Assembly (NCBI GenBank): GCA_902576905.1
Contig: CACGWW010000001.1
Coordinates: 367,213-431,212, forward strand
Reading direction: 5' to 3'
DNA: 64,000 nucleotides
From: an uncultured Alphaproteobacteria bacterium
GTDB lineage: Bacteria > Pseudomonadota > Alphaproteobacteria > Rhodobacterales > Rhodobacteraceae
In this document: positions 43,561 through 51,916 of the stretch, one piece after another
Position numbering within the stretch: position 1 is the stretch's first letter
Layout: each line of letters opens with the position of its first letter
Position numbers and translations under genes: made by a program
Notes under the pieces: model-generated
Told to the model about the DNA's origin: nothing
Databases searched by the model: none
The model's input: only the letters and a program-made list of their open reading frames with translations

Positions 43561-43833
43561 CTAACTTGCTTTTTTTAAGCCTTTTACTTTGGAATTTAAT
43601 CTTGATATTTTTCTACTCGCCGAATTCTTATGAAAAACACCTTTTGTAACGCCTCTCATGATCTCCGACTGCGCTGTCCTAAGAACTTCATTAGCAGTGA
43701 CTTGATCACCCTTAACTATAGCTTGCTCAACTTTCTTAACAAACGTTTTAATCCTGGTTTTTCTATTCTTATTTTCTGTCGTCTTTTTAACCGTTTGTCT
43801 TAGTCTTTTTTTAGCTGAAGCTTTATTTGGCAT
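43561..43833 (-). CDS. rpsT: 30S ribosomal protein S20
   Basis: A 90-residue basic helical protein that binds 16S rRNA at the body of the small subunit. It starts MPNKASAKKRLRQTVKKTTENKNR and ends with SKVKGLKKAS; GVFHKNSASRKISRL is the conserved C-terminal helix. The length is typical. AAGGAG lies 10 bases before the ATG. It has its own likely promoter in the 63-base gap after the enoyl-CoA hydratase gene. Confidence 0.97.
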   Translation of the reverse strand: MPNKASAKKRLRQTVKKTTENKNRKTRIKTFVKKVEQAIVKGDQVTANEVLRTAQSEIMRGVTKGVFHKNSASRKISRLNSKVKGLKKAS

Positions 43834-43856
43834 CTTTGTTATACTCCTTAGGCAAT

Positions 43857-43885
43857 CAATTACACAATGCGGTTATAAATGTCAA
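43857..43885 (-). promoter_or_regulatory. Predicted rpsT promoter
   Basis: On the minus strand a perfect TTGACA -35 (43885-43880) is followed after 17 bases by TAATTG (43862-43857) as the -10, preceded by a TG at the extended -10 position. The rpsT start follows about 24 bases downstream. The -35 is consensus and the -10 weak. This is expected for a ribosomal protein gene transcribed apart from the upstream enoyl-CoA hydratase. Confidence 0.55.
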
Positions 43886-43896
43886 TAAGCGAACTG

Positions 43897-44673
43897 CTAT
43901 TTATCTTCGAACTTGGGTGTTCTTTTTTCTATGAAAGCGGACATACCTTCTTTTTTATCTTCAGTTGAAAAAAGCGCATTGAATATTCGCCTTTCAAACA
44001 ATAAACCCTCTGACATTCCAATTTCGAATGAACGATTTATTGATTCCTTTATTCCCATAGTGGACAACATAGACTTTTCTGCAATTTTATAAGCTACAGC
44101 CTTAGCTTCCTTTAAAAGATCCTCAGCAGGAACAACCCTACTGACTAGACCAGACCTTTCGGCCTCTTCAGCATCCATATTTCTACCAGTTAAGTGCATC
44201 TCCATTGCTTTAGATTTTCCAACAAATTTCGACAGCAGCTGCGTTCCTCCAAAACCTGCCATAACGCCTAAATTTATTTCCGGTTGTCCAAATTTTGCAC
44301 TGTCTGCAGCTAAGATAAAGTCGCACCTCATTGCAAGCTCACATCCTCCTCCTAGCGCATATCCAGCTACAGCAGCTATAATTGGTTTTCTAGTTGCTTG
44401 AATTCTATCTAAATCATTAGAAAAAAAGTTTTTGTAAAACATATCTACAAAAGACTTTGATATCATCTCCTTGATATCCGCACCAGCAGCAAAAGCCTTT
44501 TCAGAACCAGTTAAAATAATTGTTCTAACAGAGTCATTATTATCTGCATCTGTTAGAGCGCTGTTTAGTTCCTCCAACAGCTTACTGTTCAGAGCGTTCA
44601 ATGCATTTGGCCTATTGAGTTTTATAATTAATATAGGTTCTTCATGCTCTATGATGAGCGTCTCGTAAGCCAT
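43897..44673 (-). CDS. Enoyl-CoA hydratase
   Basis: Crotonase-family enzyme of 258 residues that adds water to trans-2-enoyl-CoA in beta-oxidation. Both catalytic glutamates are present: E in GYALGGGCELAMRCDF and E in FGQPEINLGVMAGFGGTQ. FAAGADIKEM forms the oxyanion hole. I moved the start to the ATG at 44673, which has GGAG six bases upstream, from the tracked TTG at 44685. It lies between mutM and rpsT on the same strand, the usual order near dnaA in Rhodobacterales. Confidence 0.93.
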   Translation of the reverse strand: MAYETLIIEHEEPILIIKLNRPNALNALNSKLLEELNSALTDADNNDSVRTIILTGSEKAFAAGADIKEMISKSFVDMFYKNFFSNDLDRIQATRKPIIAAVAGYALGGGCELAMRCDFILAADSAKFGQPEINLGVMAGFGGTQLLSKFVGKSKAMEMHLTGRNMDAEEAERSGLVSRVVPAEDLLKEAKAVAYKIAEKSMLSTMGIKESINRSFEIGMSEGLLFERRIFNALFSTEDKKEGMSAFIEKRTPKFEDK

Positions 44674-44744
44674 CCGATTCTCCAAAAAATTTATCTGCTC
44701 AAACTTTTAATTTTCTTATTAAGATTTATCAAGAAAATAATGAA

Positions 44745-45578
44745 TTACTTCTGACAGGTTGCGCAATAAAATGTACTCCTCCCACTAATTATAATTTTCC
44801 CAACAGCACCCTTACATTTATCCCGAAAACATGCTTGACCCTCTTTCCCATAAACCTGCAGTTTGTTCTGAAAATATCCTACCTCTCCACCAACCTGTCG
44901 GAAATCTTTTAAAGTAGTACCACCAAATTTAATCGCCCTATTAAGAACTTTCTTAATTGATGCAACTAGTCTTTCACATTCAATTAGAGACATTTTTTTT
45001 CCAATCCTAGTCGGTTTGATTCGACAATCCCACAAAGCCTCACTGACATATATATTTCCCAAGCCAGCTACAACTTTCTGATCCATTAAAATATTTTTTA
45101 AAGATCTTGAAGAGTTTTTGATTTTGGACCACAGATGTTGTTTATCAAATTTTTTGGAAAGAGGTTCTATTCCTATATATTTGAACCTTTGATAATCTGC
45201 ATAGTCACCTTCTATAGTTTCAATAAAACCAAACCTTCGAGGATCATTATATATAAGCAGGAATTGATTATCGAATGAAATTATCAGATGATCGTGTTTC
45301 TTTGGTTTGTATTTATTTTTACTTTCTTTACTCAAGTTTATCCTTCCTGACATCCCCAGATGTAGGACTATCGTTGTTTTCTTATTTAGAAAAAAAAGAA
45401 GGTATTTTGATCGCCTACCAACCCTTAAAACTCGTTTTTTCAGGATCAATTTTTCAAAGTTCTCTTCGATAGGGAACCTTAGGTCTCGTCTAAATATTTT
45501 AGTTGAGATGATGGCACTACCTAGAACTGTCTTTTCTATGCCTAATTTAACTGTTTCTATTTCTGGAAGTTCTGGCAA
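44745..45578 (-). CDS. mutM: Formamidopyrimidine-DNA glycosylase
   Basis: Bifunctional glycosylase/AP lyase of 277 residues that removes 8-oxoguanine and formamidopyrimidines. The N-terminal catalytic proline and glutamate are in MPELPEIETV, the helix-two-turn-helix contains KNILMDQKVVAGLGNIYVSE, and the C-terminal zinc finger is ACFRDKCKGAV...GRSTFYCATCQK. All key residues are intact. It is divergent from xseB across an 81-base AT-rich gap and upstream of the enoyl-CoA hydratase. Confidence 0.97.
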   Translation of the reverse strand: MPELPEIETVKLGIEKTVLGSAIISTKIFRRDLRFPIEENFEKLILKKRVLRVGRRSKYLLFFLNKKTTIVLHLGMSGRINLSKESKNKYKPKKHDHLIISFDNQFLLIYNDPRRFGFIETIEGDYADYQRFKYIGIEPLSKKFDKQHLWSKIKNSSRSLKNILMDQKVVAGLGNIYVSEALWDCRIKPTRIGKKMSLIECERLVASIKKVLNRAIKFGGTTLKDFRQVGGEVGYFQNKLQVYGKEGQACFRDKCKGAVGKIIISGRSTFYCATCQK

Positions 45579-45659
45579 AAATCTATTTATAAAAATGAAC
45601 TGGCTATTGATCTAAAAGACTATACTATAGTTCATTATAAAAATATCATTAGATTTATT

Positions 45660-45905
45660 ATGCTTACAGAAGACGAGATAAAAGGCCTTAAATTTGAAGA
45701 GGGGCTGAAGAAATTAGAGGAATTGGTAACTCATCTAGACGATGGGAATCTGAGCTTGGAAGAATCAATTTCTTACTACGAAATAGGAATTAAACTGAAA
45801 AGCCATTGCGAAAAACTTTTGAAGACAGCAGAATTGAAAATTTTAAAAGTATCTGACAAAGAGAAGTTGGTGACGGAAGACTTAAGAGCAGACGATAATG
45901 AATAA
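45660..45905 (+). CDS. xseB: Exodeoxyribonuclease VII small subunit
   Basis: An 81-residue subunit that joins XseA to form exonuclease VII. The core FEEGLKKLEELVTHLDDGNLSLEESISYYEIG is the family signature, followed by a short acidic tail. The large subunit is not in the window. It overlaps ispA by 8 bases, the standard xseB-ispA arrangement, so the two are translationally linked. Confidence 0.95.
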   Translation: MLTEDEIKGLKFEEGLKKLEELVTHLDDGNLSLEESISYYEIGIKLKSHCEKLLKTAELKILKVSDKEKLVTEDLRADDNE

Positions 45906-46803
45906 AGCCTATAGTGAGTTTGACGAGACTTACTTTAGAACAATGCTCGATAATAACGCTCTTTATTTTAATCAACATTTAACAAAATTTTTAAAAACAA
46001 AAAATTTTGGGATATTAAAAAAACCAATTGAGTATTCGATTTTGGGGCAGGGAAAAAGATTGAGGCCGTTGCTGTGTATGGAAACGTCAAAGGTTTTCAA
46101 TATTGCAAATGAAGTGGCTATATTCTGTGCGATCGCGATTGAATGCATTCATACGTACTCTCTTGTGCACGATGATCTTCCATCGATGGACGATGATGAT
46201 TTGAGAAGAGGTCTACCAACTATTCATATGAAATGGAATGAGGCAACAGCCATTTTGGTTGGAGATGCACTACAAAGTTTAGGCTTCGAGGCACTAAGTG
46301 GAAAAAAATTTAAAGTTAATGATAGAGTAAAAAATAAATTGATCTTGAGTTTAGCCAGAAATTCTGGGGCCTCTGGTATGGTTTTGGGTCAAGCATTAGA
46401 TATAGACGCTGAGACTTCCCAAAAGGAGCTTAAAATAAATGAGATTTCGAAAATACAAGAATATAAAACTGGGAAGTTGATATCCTGGTCCTGTGAGGTT
46501 GGACCGATAATTGCTGAAGAAAACACTGAACCCTTCTCTTTATACGCTTCTAAAATAGGTTTAGCTTTTCAAATTATTGATGATATCTTAGATGTTACTA
46601 GTTCTTCCAAAACGTTAGGAAAAAAGGTAGGTAAAGATAAGGAGAAAAACAAGGCCACTTTTGTTTCAAAGCTAGGTCTTGATAATTCTAAAAAGAAAGC
46701 CCTGGAGTTAGTAGCAGAAGCTTGTGACGCTATTTCAGGTTTTAAAGACCGATCAAGAAATCTTTGTCAAATTGCTTACTTTATAGTCAGCAGACAATTT
46801 TAA
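45898..46803 (+). CDS. ispA: Farnesyl/geranylgeranyl diphosphate synthase
   Basis: Polyprenyl synthase of 301 residues that condenses isopentenyl diphosphate with allylic diphosphates for quinone and membrane isoprenoid chains. The first aspartate-rich motif is VHDDLPSMDDDDLRRGLPT near 92-110 and the second FQIIDDILDVT near 224. GQGKRLRPLLC and YKTGKLISWSCEVG are other conserved elements. dxs, often next in line, is absent: a convergent asd gene lies 29 bases beyond, with a hairpin between. Confidence 0.94.
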   Translation: MNKAYSEFDETYFRTMLDNNALYFNQHLTKFLKTKNFGILKKPIEYSILGQGKRLRPLLCMETSKVFNIANEVAIFCAIAIECIHTYSLVHDDLPSMDDDDLRRGLPTIHMKWNEATAILVGDALQSLGFEALSGKKFKVNDRVKNKLILSLARNSGASGMVLGQALDIDAETSQKELKINEISKIQEYKTGKLISWSCEVGPIIAEENTEPFSLYASKIGLAFQIIDDILDVTSSSKTLGKKVGKDKEKNKATFVSKLGLDNSKKKALELVAEACDAISGFKDRSRNLCQIAYFIVSRQF

Positions 46804-46821
46804 CCTTTTATTGAAGAATCT

Positions 46822-46847
46822 AGAGAACCAACTATTGTTCTTTTTTT
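46822..46847 (+). terminator. Probable intrinsic terminator after ispA
   Basis: AGAGAAC pairs with GTTCTTT over 7 positions, one of them G-T, around an 8-base loop, followed by further T residues (TTTTTTT in all from 46841). It begins 19 bases after the ispA stop and its arm overlaps the last codons of the convergent asd gene. The stem is short and AT-rich, so termination would be modest. Confidence 0.45.
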
Positions 46848-47857
46848 AAAACTTTATTTCCTAATAACTCGGCGATTTGCACTGCATTTAGAGCAGCGCC
46901 TTTTCTAAGATTATCAGATACACACCATAAATTCAAACCATTCTCCGTTGTAGAATCTTGTCTTATTCGACTAATAAAAGTCGCATAATCGCCTGCACAC
47001 TCTATTGGTGTTGTGTAACCTCCTTCTTCTCTTTTATCTACCACAATTATTCCTGGAGATTGTCTCAAAATTTCTCTAGCTTCTTCTTCATCCAAAAAAT
47101 CTTCAAACTCAATATTTACTGCCTCAGAGTGGCCCACAAAAACCGGCACCCTGACACATGTAGCTGTCAATTTTATCTTCTTGTCTAAAATCTTCTTTGT
47201 TTCAGCAACCATTTTCCACTCTTCTTTTGTTTGCCCATCATCAAGAAACACATCTATTTGAGGAATTACATTAAAAGCGATTTGTTTGGGATAAGCTTTT
47301 GGATCTACTTCCTGACCTGGCACATATAAACCTTTTGTTTGAGCCCACAGCTCGTCCATTGCTTCCTTACCTGAACCAGAAACTGATTGAAAAGTTGTTA
47401 CTACGACTCTTTTTATTTGTGCTCTATCGTGTAACGGTTTTAATGCTACAACCAATTGGGCAGTTGAACAGTTAGGGTTTGCAATAATATTCCTTTTATC
47501 GAAATTTAGTATCTCCTCAGGATTAACCTCAGGGACTATTAGGGGGACATCTGGGTGGTAACGAAAAACAGATGAATTGTCTATCACTATGCAGCCACTA
47601 TCAGTCGCTTTTTTCACATATTTTTTTGTTGCTTCTGAACCAACTGCAAATAGTGCGATATCTATTCCTTTAAAATCAAAAGTATCTAAATCTTTAGTCT
47701 TTAGAACTTTATCTCCAAATGAACATTCGGTCCCCAAAGATCTTCTACTTGCTAAAGCAATCAGCTCGTCAACTGGAAACAGGCGCTCAGCCAATATATT
47801 AAGCATTTCTCTTCCTACGTTACCAGTGGCACCGCAAACAGCAATGTTATATCCCAT
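46832..47857 (-). CDS. asd: Aspartate-semialdehyde dehydrogenase
   Basis: Reduces aspartyl phosphate to aspartate semialdehyde on the route to lysine, threonine and methionine. The NADP loop is VCGATGNVGREMLNIL at the N-terminus, the catalytic cysteine is in IIANPNCSTAQLVVAL near 129, and the histidine in VPVFVGHSEAVNIEFE near 235-250. At 341 residues the length is normal. It is 11 bases downstream of the dienoyl-CoA isomerase-like gene on the same strand. Confidence 0.95.
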   Translation of the reverse strand: MGYNIAVCGATGNVGREMLNILAERLFPVDELIALASRRSLGTECSFGDKVLKTKDLDTFDFKGIDIALFAVGSEATKKYVKKATDSGCIVIDNSSVFRYHPDVPLIVPEVNPEEILNFDKRNIIANPNCSTAQLVVALKPLHDRAQIKRVVVTTFQSVSGSGKEAMDELWAQTKGLYVPGQEVDPKAYPKQIAFNVIPQIDVFLDDGQTKEEWKMVAETKKILDKKIKLTATCVRVPVFVGHSEAVNIEFEDFLDEEEAREILRQSPGIIVVDKREEGGYTTPIECAGDYATFISRIRQDSTTENGLNLWCVSDNLRKGAALNAVQIAELLGNKVLKKEQ

Positions 47858-47868
47858 ACTTTTCCTTT

Positions 47869-48768
47869 TTAATTTTTTGAAAAGTGATCTTTGAGCTTTG
47901 GTAATTCGGCAAAATTGCCTTCGGTATTGTCTTTATAGGATCGAAATCCTTCCATCAACTCGGATTGGCTCAGCATCGATGCATTCCACATATTAATCCA
48001 ATCCAATCCCTCATCGATGGTATGGTCACGTGCAAAGTCAATAACTTTCTTACAACCAAAAACAGCAGCCGGAGAATTAGAAGCTATTTCTTTAGCAATC
48101 TCTAATGCGCCTTCGATAAGAGCCTCATGGCTGTCATATAATCTATTTACAAAACCATAATCTTTGGCCTCTTGAGCAGAAAAATTTCTTCCTGTAAACG
48201 CTAATTCCTTAACAATACCTTCAGGGAGTAATTTTACAATTCTAGGGAATGTACCCACGTCCGCTACCATTCCAATCTTTGTCTCTCTTATTGAAAAAAA
48301 AGCATCGTTCGTCGCTAATCGTATATCTGCGGAACAGATTAGATCTACACCTCCGCCTATACAGCCACCCTGTATTGCACAAATAACGGGAATTCTAGCT
48401 TTTTGTAATGATGAAATAGAGTCTTGTAAAAAAGACAAAAAGTTCATGAAGTTCTGAGGCGTTTGCAGCTCTTTTTCATTCTTTTTATCTGTACTAGAGC
48501 TCGAAAAGACGTCTTGACCAAATAGGCTTAAATCCAAACCGGCTGAAAATACGGGGCCATTTGAAGATAAAACAACACATCTCGCACTAGAATTTCTATC
48601 AATGTCTCCAATTATCCTTGGTAGATCTCTCCAAAAATCCCAGTTCATGGCATTCCTTTTTTCCGGCCTGTTAAGCTTTATGTGAGCAACATGCCCGAGA
48701 AACTCAATAGAAAAATAATTTGATTGGTATTGGTTTTGGTTTTGATTGGCAACTTCTATTTTATTCAT
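47869..48768 (-). CDS. Crotonase-family protein, probable delta3,5-delta2,4-dienoyl-CoA isomerase
   Basis: A 299-residue crotonase. Oxyanion-hole residues lie in FSAGLDLSLFG and GGCIGGGVD. The three acidic residues characteristic of dienoyl-CoA isomerase (mammalian ECH1) align: D in GGGVDLICSADIRLA, E in FSIRETKIGM, and D in VADVGTFPRI. It may therefore shift dienoyl double bonds during oxidation of polyunsaturated fatty acids rather than act as a simple hydratase. It starts well upstream in a 37-base gap after the hydrolase gene and precedes asd. Confidence 0.85.
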   Translation of the reverse strand: MNKIEVANQNQNQYQSNYFSIEFLGHVAHIKLNRPEKRNAMNWDFWRDLPRIIGDIDRNSSARCVVLSSNGPVFSAGLDLSLFGQDVFSSSSTDKKNEKELQTPQNFMNFLSFLQDSISSLQKARIPVICAIQGGCIGGGVDLICSADIRLATNDAFFSIRETKIGMVADVGTFPRIVKLLPEGIVKELAFTGRNFSAQEAKDYGFVNRLYDSHEALIEGALEIAKEIASNSPAAVFGCKKVIDFARDHTIDEGLDWINMWNASMLSQSELMEGFRSYKDNTEGNFAELPKLKDHFSKN

Positions 48769-48805
48769 TTTATATCCTACCTTTGCAATGCGTTAAGTAT
48801 AATAC

Positions 48806-49684
48806 TTACGAATAGTATTTAAAGCCTTTAATAAGAGAGATTAGCTTATCTGGTTGCTCCATAGGGAAAAAGTGACTACCTCCCCTTATTCTTTCAACTT
48901 GTTTTAAATGCTTAAGCTTTTTAAATGAACTAATTGAAGCCGTTGTGCTCCCAAACTCAGCGACCAGTAGCAACGTCGGTACATTAATATTTTTAACAAT
49001 ATTGGGTGTAGTAATTTTCTCAGTATTTATGAAACTTGCAGCCTCAGTTTCAGGGTTACAGGACAAATGTACGCCATTTTTATCTTTCTTTGTTCCACCT
49101 ATTAAATAATCATACAAAAACCCTTCCTTCCATGTTTTAAAAATTCCTCTATTTGTGTAGGATTTCAATACTTCATCAAAGCTATTCCATTTGCTTCTCT
49201 TTTTTAAGGCCTGACGATAAAGTTTTACAGTATTGCTATCATAGCCAAGCGGACCAAAGAATTTTGTAAAATATTTGTAATAATAGTTAATCACAACTGG
49301 GTCCGCTAAAACTAAACCATTAACTTTATCATTCAAGTGTTCGCTTGCCATTATACTTAATGATCCACCAATAGAGTGTCCGCCTAAAACTATTTTGCTT
49401 TTATGTTTCTTGTAAAGTTCTGTTATCAAGGCAGCTAAATCTTTTGAATATCCTAAAACTGGGTTGACTGCATCATAGTAACTTCCTGTTTCAGACATTC
49501 CGTATCCAGGTGTATCCCAAGCATATATATTATATTTTGACGTTAACTTATTTAGAATTCTGCTGTATGTTTGCCCATTAAAGCCATTTGCGTGGGCCCA
49601 GTGCAATACTGGCCCTTCTTTTGGTCCTTTCCAAAAGCAAGTTGAAATATCACCCCTTGCCGTTTGTACTCTAATTCTTTCCAT
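48806..49684 (-). CDS. Alpha/beta-fold hydrolase
   Basis: A 292-residue hydrolase. The oxyanion motif HWAHANGFNGQTY is near 30-42, the nucleophile serine in VLGGHSIGGSLSIMA near 101-115, and the late histidine in RGGSHFFPMEQPDKL. The acidic partner is less clear. I use the ATG at 49684 over the tracked TTG at 49696. It lies upstream of the dienoyl-CoA isomerase-like gene and is divergent from nnr. The substrate is unknown; it has no signal peptide. Confidence 0.83.
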   Translation of the reverse strand: MERIRVQTARGDISTCFWKGPKEGPVLHWAHANGFNGQTYSRILNKLTSKYNIYAWDTPGYGMSETGSYYDAVNPVLGYSKDLAALITELYKKHKSKIVLGGHSIGGSLSIMASEHLNDKVNGLVLADPVVINYYYKYFTKFFGPLGYDSNTVKLYRQALKKRSKWNSFDEVLKSYTNRGIFKTWKEGFLYDYLIGGTKKDKNGVHLSCNPETEAASFINTEKITTPNIVKNINVPTLLLVAEFGSTTASISSFKKLKHLKQVERIRGGSHFFPMEQPDKLISLIKGFKYYS

Positions 49685-49736
49685 ATATGGTAACAATTTT
49701 ATTTATTAAAGCCTAAGTACGATATATAACTCTATA

Positions 49737-51185
49737 ATGCAAAAATCGATACTGGACACTGATTTTTCTTTTAGATTGTTCGGATCCAAAAAATCTAAGC
49801 TAATTGATTGCAAGGTGTGTGAAAAATTTGCGAAGCCAATCTTGCTTATGCTAAGAGCTGCTGAAGCAGCCAAAAAGTTCCTTATTAAAGAAAATGCAAA
49901 AACAGTCACTATTTTTATAGGAAAAGGGAATAACGGTGAAGATGGGCTTTGCCTGGCAGCCCTTTTGAGAATTGAAAACATTGAGACTCATATAATTGAC
50001 CTAGACTATAAAGATCGTCCTGAGACCCAAGCTTACAGACTCTGCCTTGATCTTGAAATCAAAATTCAGAAATATAATACAAAGAAAATACCAAAAGCTG
50101 ATTGGTATGTTGACGCCATATTTGGTATAGGTCTAAATAGAAACCTTACAGGCGACTATCTCAGCGCTGTTAATTATCTGCAATGTACAAAGTCAAAGAA
50201 AATATTATCTCTAGATATTCCGAGTGGCCTTCACGGTTCAAGAGGAAATATTTTTAATAAGACAGTTAAAGCAACAACTACCATCTCCTTTCTTACCTTA
50301 AAGCCTGGACTATTTTTTGATGACGCATCTGATTACGTAGGCGATCTTTATTTTGACGATTTAAGCATAAATAAAACTTTCTACAATCCAGATATGACTG
50401 CTATTTCAAGAGAGAAAACTCATTTCCCTATTTTATCTCGCTCTGCTCACAAAGGCTCAAGAGGATCATTAATTTGTCTGGGCGGCTCTAAATCAATGGA
50501 GGGTGCAGGAATATTGGCATGCATTTCCGCTTTACGATCCGGGGCAGGTAAAGTCTTTTGGGCTTCAGATACCGACAAACTGCAAAGGCCTCCAGAACTG
50601 ATACAAATAGAACCATGTATTGATGACATACAATCAATCCTAAATAAAAAAAATATGCGTATTGCAATTATTGGTCCAGGGCTAGGAAAGAGGTTCGATA
50701 AAGAAATTGAATTCTTATGGAATACTGATCTCAATATTATTCTAGATGCCGACGGCTTGGATTGGTTATCAAGAAAAAAGCCAAAAAAGAGAGAAGCGGC
50801 GTGGGTCGGCACTCCTCATATTGGTGAGATGAAAAAGCTTTTAAAAGATGACTTCTCGGATAAATGGTCCAACATCATTAAGCTTAAGAAGAATTATGGA
50901 GGCGAATGGATATTAAAGGGTCCTGGAACCCTTGTTTCAGAAGATAAGCAGCTCTGGCTAAATTTATATTCAAATGGATGGTTAGGAACTGCTGGAATGG
51001 GTGATGTTTTAGCAGGTATTATTGCAGGCCTTTGGAGCTCCGGATCCAAAACACCCTTTAGAAGTGCTGTTTACTTACAAACTCAGTGCGCCAAACATTT
51101 TTTGTCTGAGGAAGGCGCTGGCCTGACAGCTGGAAAACTGTCTGAACTTATTGGATTTAATATTGGTTTAATACATAAAGCCTAA
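49737..51185 (+). CDS. nnr: Bifunctional NAD(P)H-hydrate epimerase / ADP-dependent dehydratase
   Basis: Repairs damaged NADHX and NADPHX. The N-terminal YjeF epimerase domain has FIGKGNNGEDGLCLAAL near 61-77 and DAIFGIGLNRNLTGDY; the C-terminal ribokinase-like dehydratase begins HKGSRGSLICLGGS, has the ADADGLDWL-type region LDADGLDWLS and ends with the catalytic LGTAGMGDVLAGIIAGL near 421. At 482 residues both domains are intact. It is the only plus-strand gene here, followed by a convergent terminator. Confidence 0.93.
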   Translation: MQKSILDTDFSFRLFGSKKSKLIDCKVCEKFAKPILLMLRAAEAAKKFLIKENAKTVTIFIGKGNNGEDGLCLAALLRIENIETHIIDLDYKDRPETQAYRLCLDLEIKIQKYNTKKIPKADWYVDAIFGIGLNRNLTGDYLSAVNYLQCTKSKKILSLDIPSGLHGSRGNIFNKTVKATTTISFLTLKPGLFFDDASDYVGDLYFDDLSINKTFYNPDMTAISREKTHFPILSRSAHKGSRGSLICLGGSKSMEGAGILACISALRSGAGKVFWASDTDKLQRPPELIQIEPCIDDIQSILNKKNMRIAIIGPGLGKRFDKEIEFLWNTDLNIILDADGLDWLSRKKPKKREAAWVGTPHIGEMKKLLKDDFSDKWSNIIKLKKNYGGEWILKGPGTLVSEDKQLWLNLYSNGWLGTAGMGDVLAGIIAGLWSSGSKTPFRSAVYLQTQCAKHFLSEEGAGLTAGKLSELIGFNIGLIHKA

Positions 51186-51212
51186 CTTATCTTTTTAGAA
51201 ACAAGTTAGGCT
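51179..51212. terminator. Hairpin terminator between convergent genes
   Basis: AGCCTAACTT and AAGTTAGGCT pair perfectly over 10 bases with a 14-base loop. The left arm includes the nnr stop codon. The plus-strand side continues CTGTATTTATT, and the hairpin ends 7 bases before the convergent hypothetical's stop. It can serve both genes; neither side has a strong T run. Confidence 0.7.
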
Positions 51213-51218
51213 CTGTAT

Positions 51219-51845
51219 TTATTGATCAGCCGGAACTGTTATCCATCCATTGTGTAACTCGCCGACTTCAGCCGCCCGACTTACAAGCGATTGAAATTCT
51301 TCAGTCATCCCCATTTGATCAAATGCTTTCCCAGAAGCTTCTAGTGAAGTTGCGCCATAGGCAATAATCATACTACTCATGTTATCTCCTGTCACTGGCG
51401 TCAAAAGTACAGGATTTACATCGACTTTTTCGCACATTCTCTTTACTTCTTCAAACATCTCCATAGCCATTGACATCTTATCTTTTTTCATAAGGTACCA
51501 CCTGAAGTTCATCACTCGATGTGTTGGCTTCATTTCTCCCGCTGCCACTCTTACCAGGTTCAATGGCATAACAATGTCACTCGCTGGGTTGTCATCCAAT
51601 CTCATTTGTACCTTTGACCACATTTCACTTGAGAAAACTTTTTGAACATCTGCCATAGCTTCAGTGAAATTTGCCGAGAAAGTGGAAAACACCAAGCATC
51701 CTGCATTCTGGCCAAAAATAACCCTAGATACTCGAGCAGTTATCCCCATATCTCCGAATGCTTTGGTTACTTCCAACATATTATTTAGTTGTAATTTTGC
51801 TTTGCCTAGATGTGGTCTTACAGTATTTGTTGCAATTACAGTCAT
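51219..51845 (-). CDS. Hypothetical protein with two tandem alpha+beta repeats
   Basis: A 208-residue cytoplasmic protein I do not recognise by name. It is built of two related halves: residues about 1-100 (LGKAKLQLNNMLEVTKAFGD then a strand and AMADVQKVFSSEMWSKVQ) and about 110-208 (KKDKMSMAMEMFEEVKRMCEK then a strand and GKAFDQMGMTEEFQSLVSR). The strand-helix-strand-helix pattern looks like a dimeric alpha/beta barrel (NIPSNAP/ABM-like) fold, which is inference. The second half is rich in methionine. GGAGG lies close to the start. It stands alone, divergent from the phosphatase gene, so context gives no role. Confidence 0.8.
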   Translation of the reverse strand: MTVIATNTVRPHLGKAKLQLNNMLEVTKAFGDMGITARVSRVIFGQNAGCLVFSTFSANFTEAMADVQKVFSSEMWSKVQMRLDDNPASDIVMPLNLVRVAAGEMKPTHRVMNFRWYLMKKDKMSMAMEMFEEVKRMCEKVDVNPVLLTPVTGDNMSSMIIAYGATSLEASGKAFDQMGMTEEFQSLVSRAAEVGELHNGWITVPADQ

Positions 51846-51916
51846 GATTCCTCCATAATATTTTTTTTATTGTAACTTAACTTAGTTCAAAATTAATACT
51901 TTTTTTGGTGGGCAAT

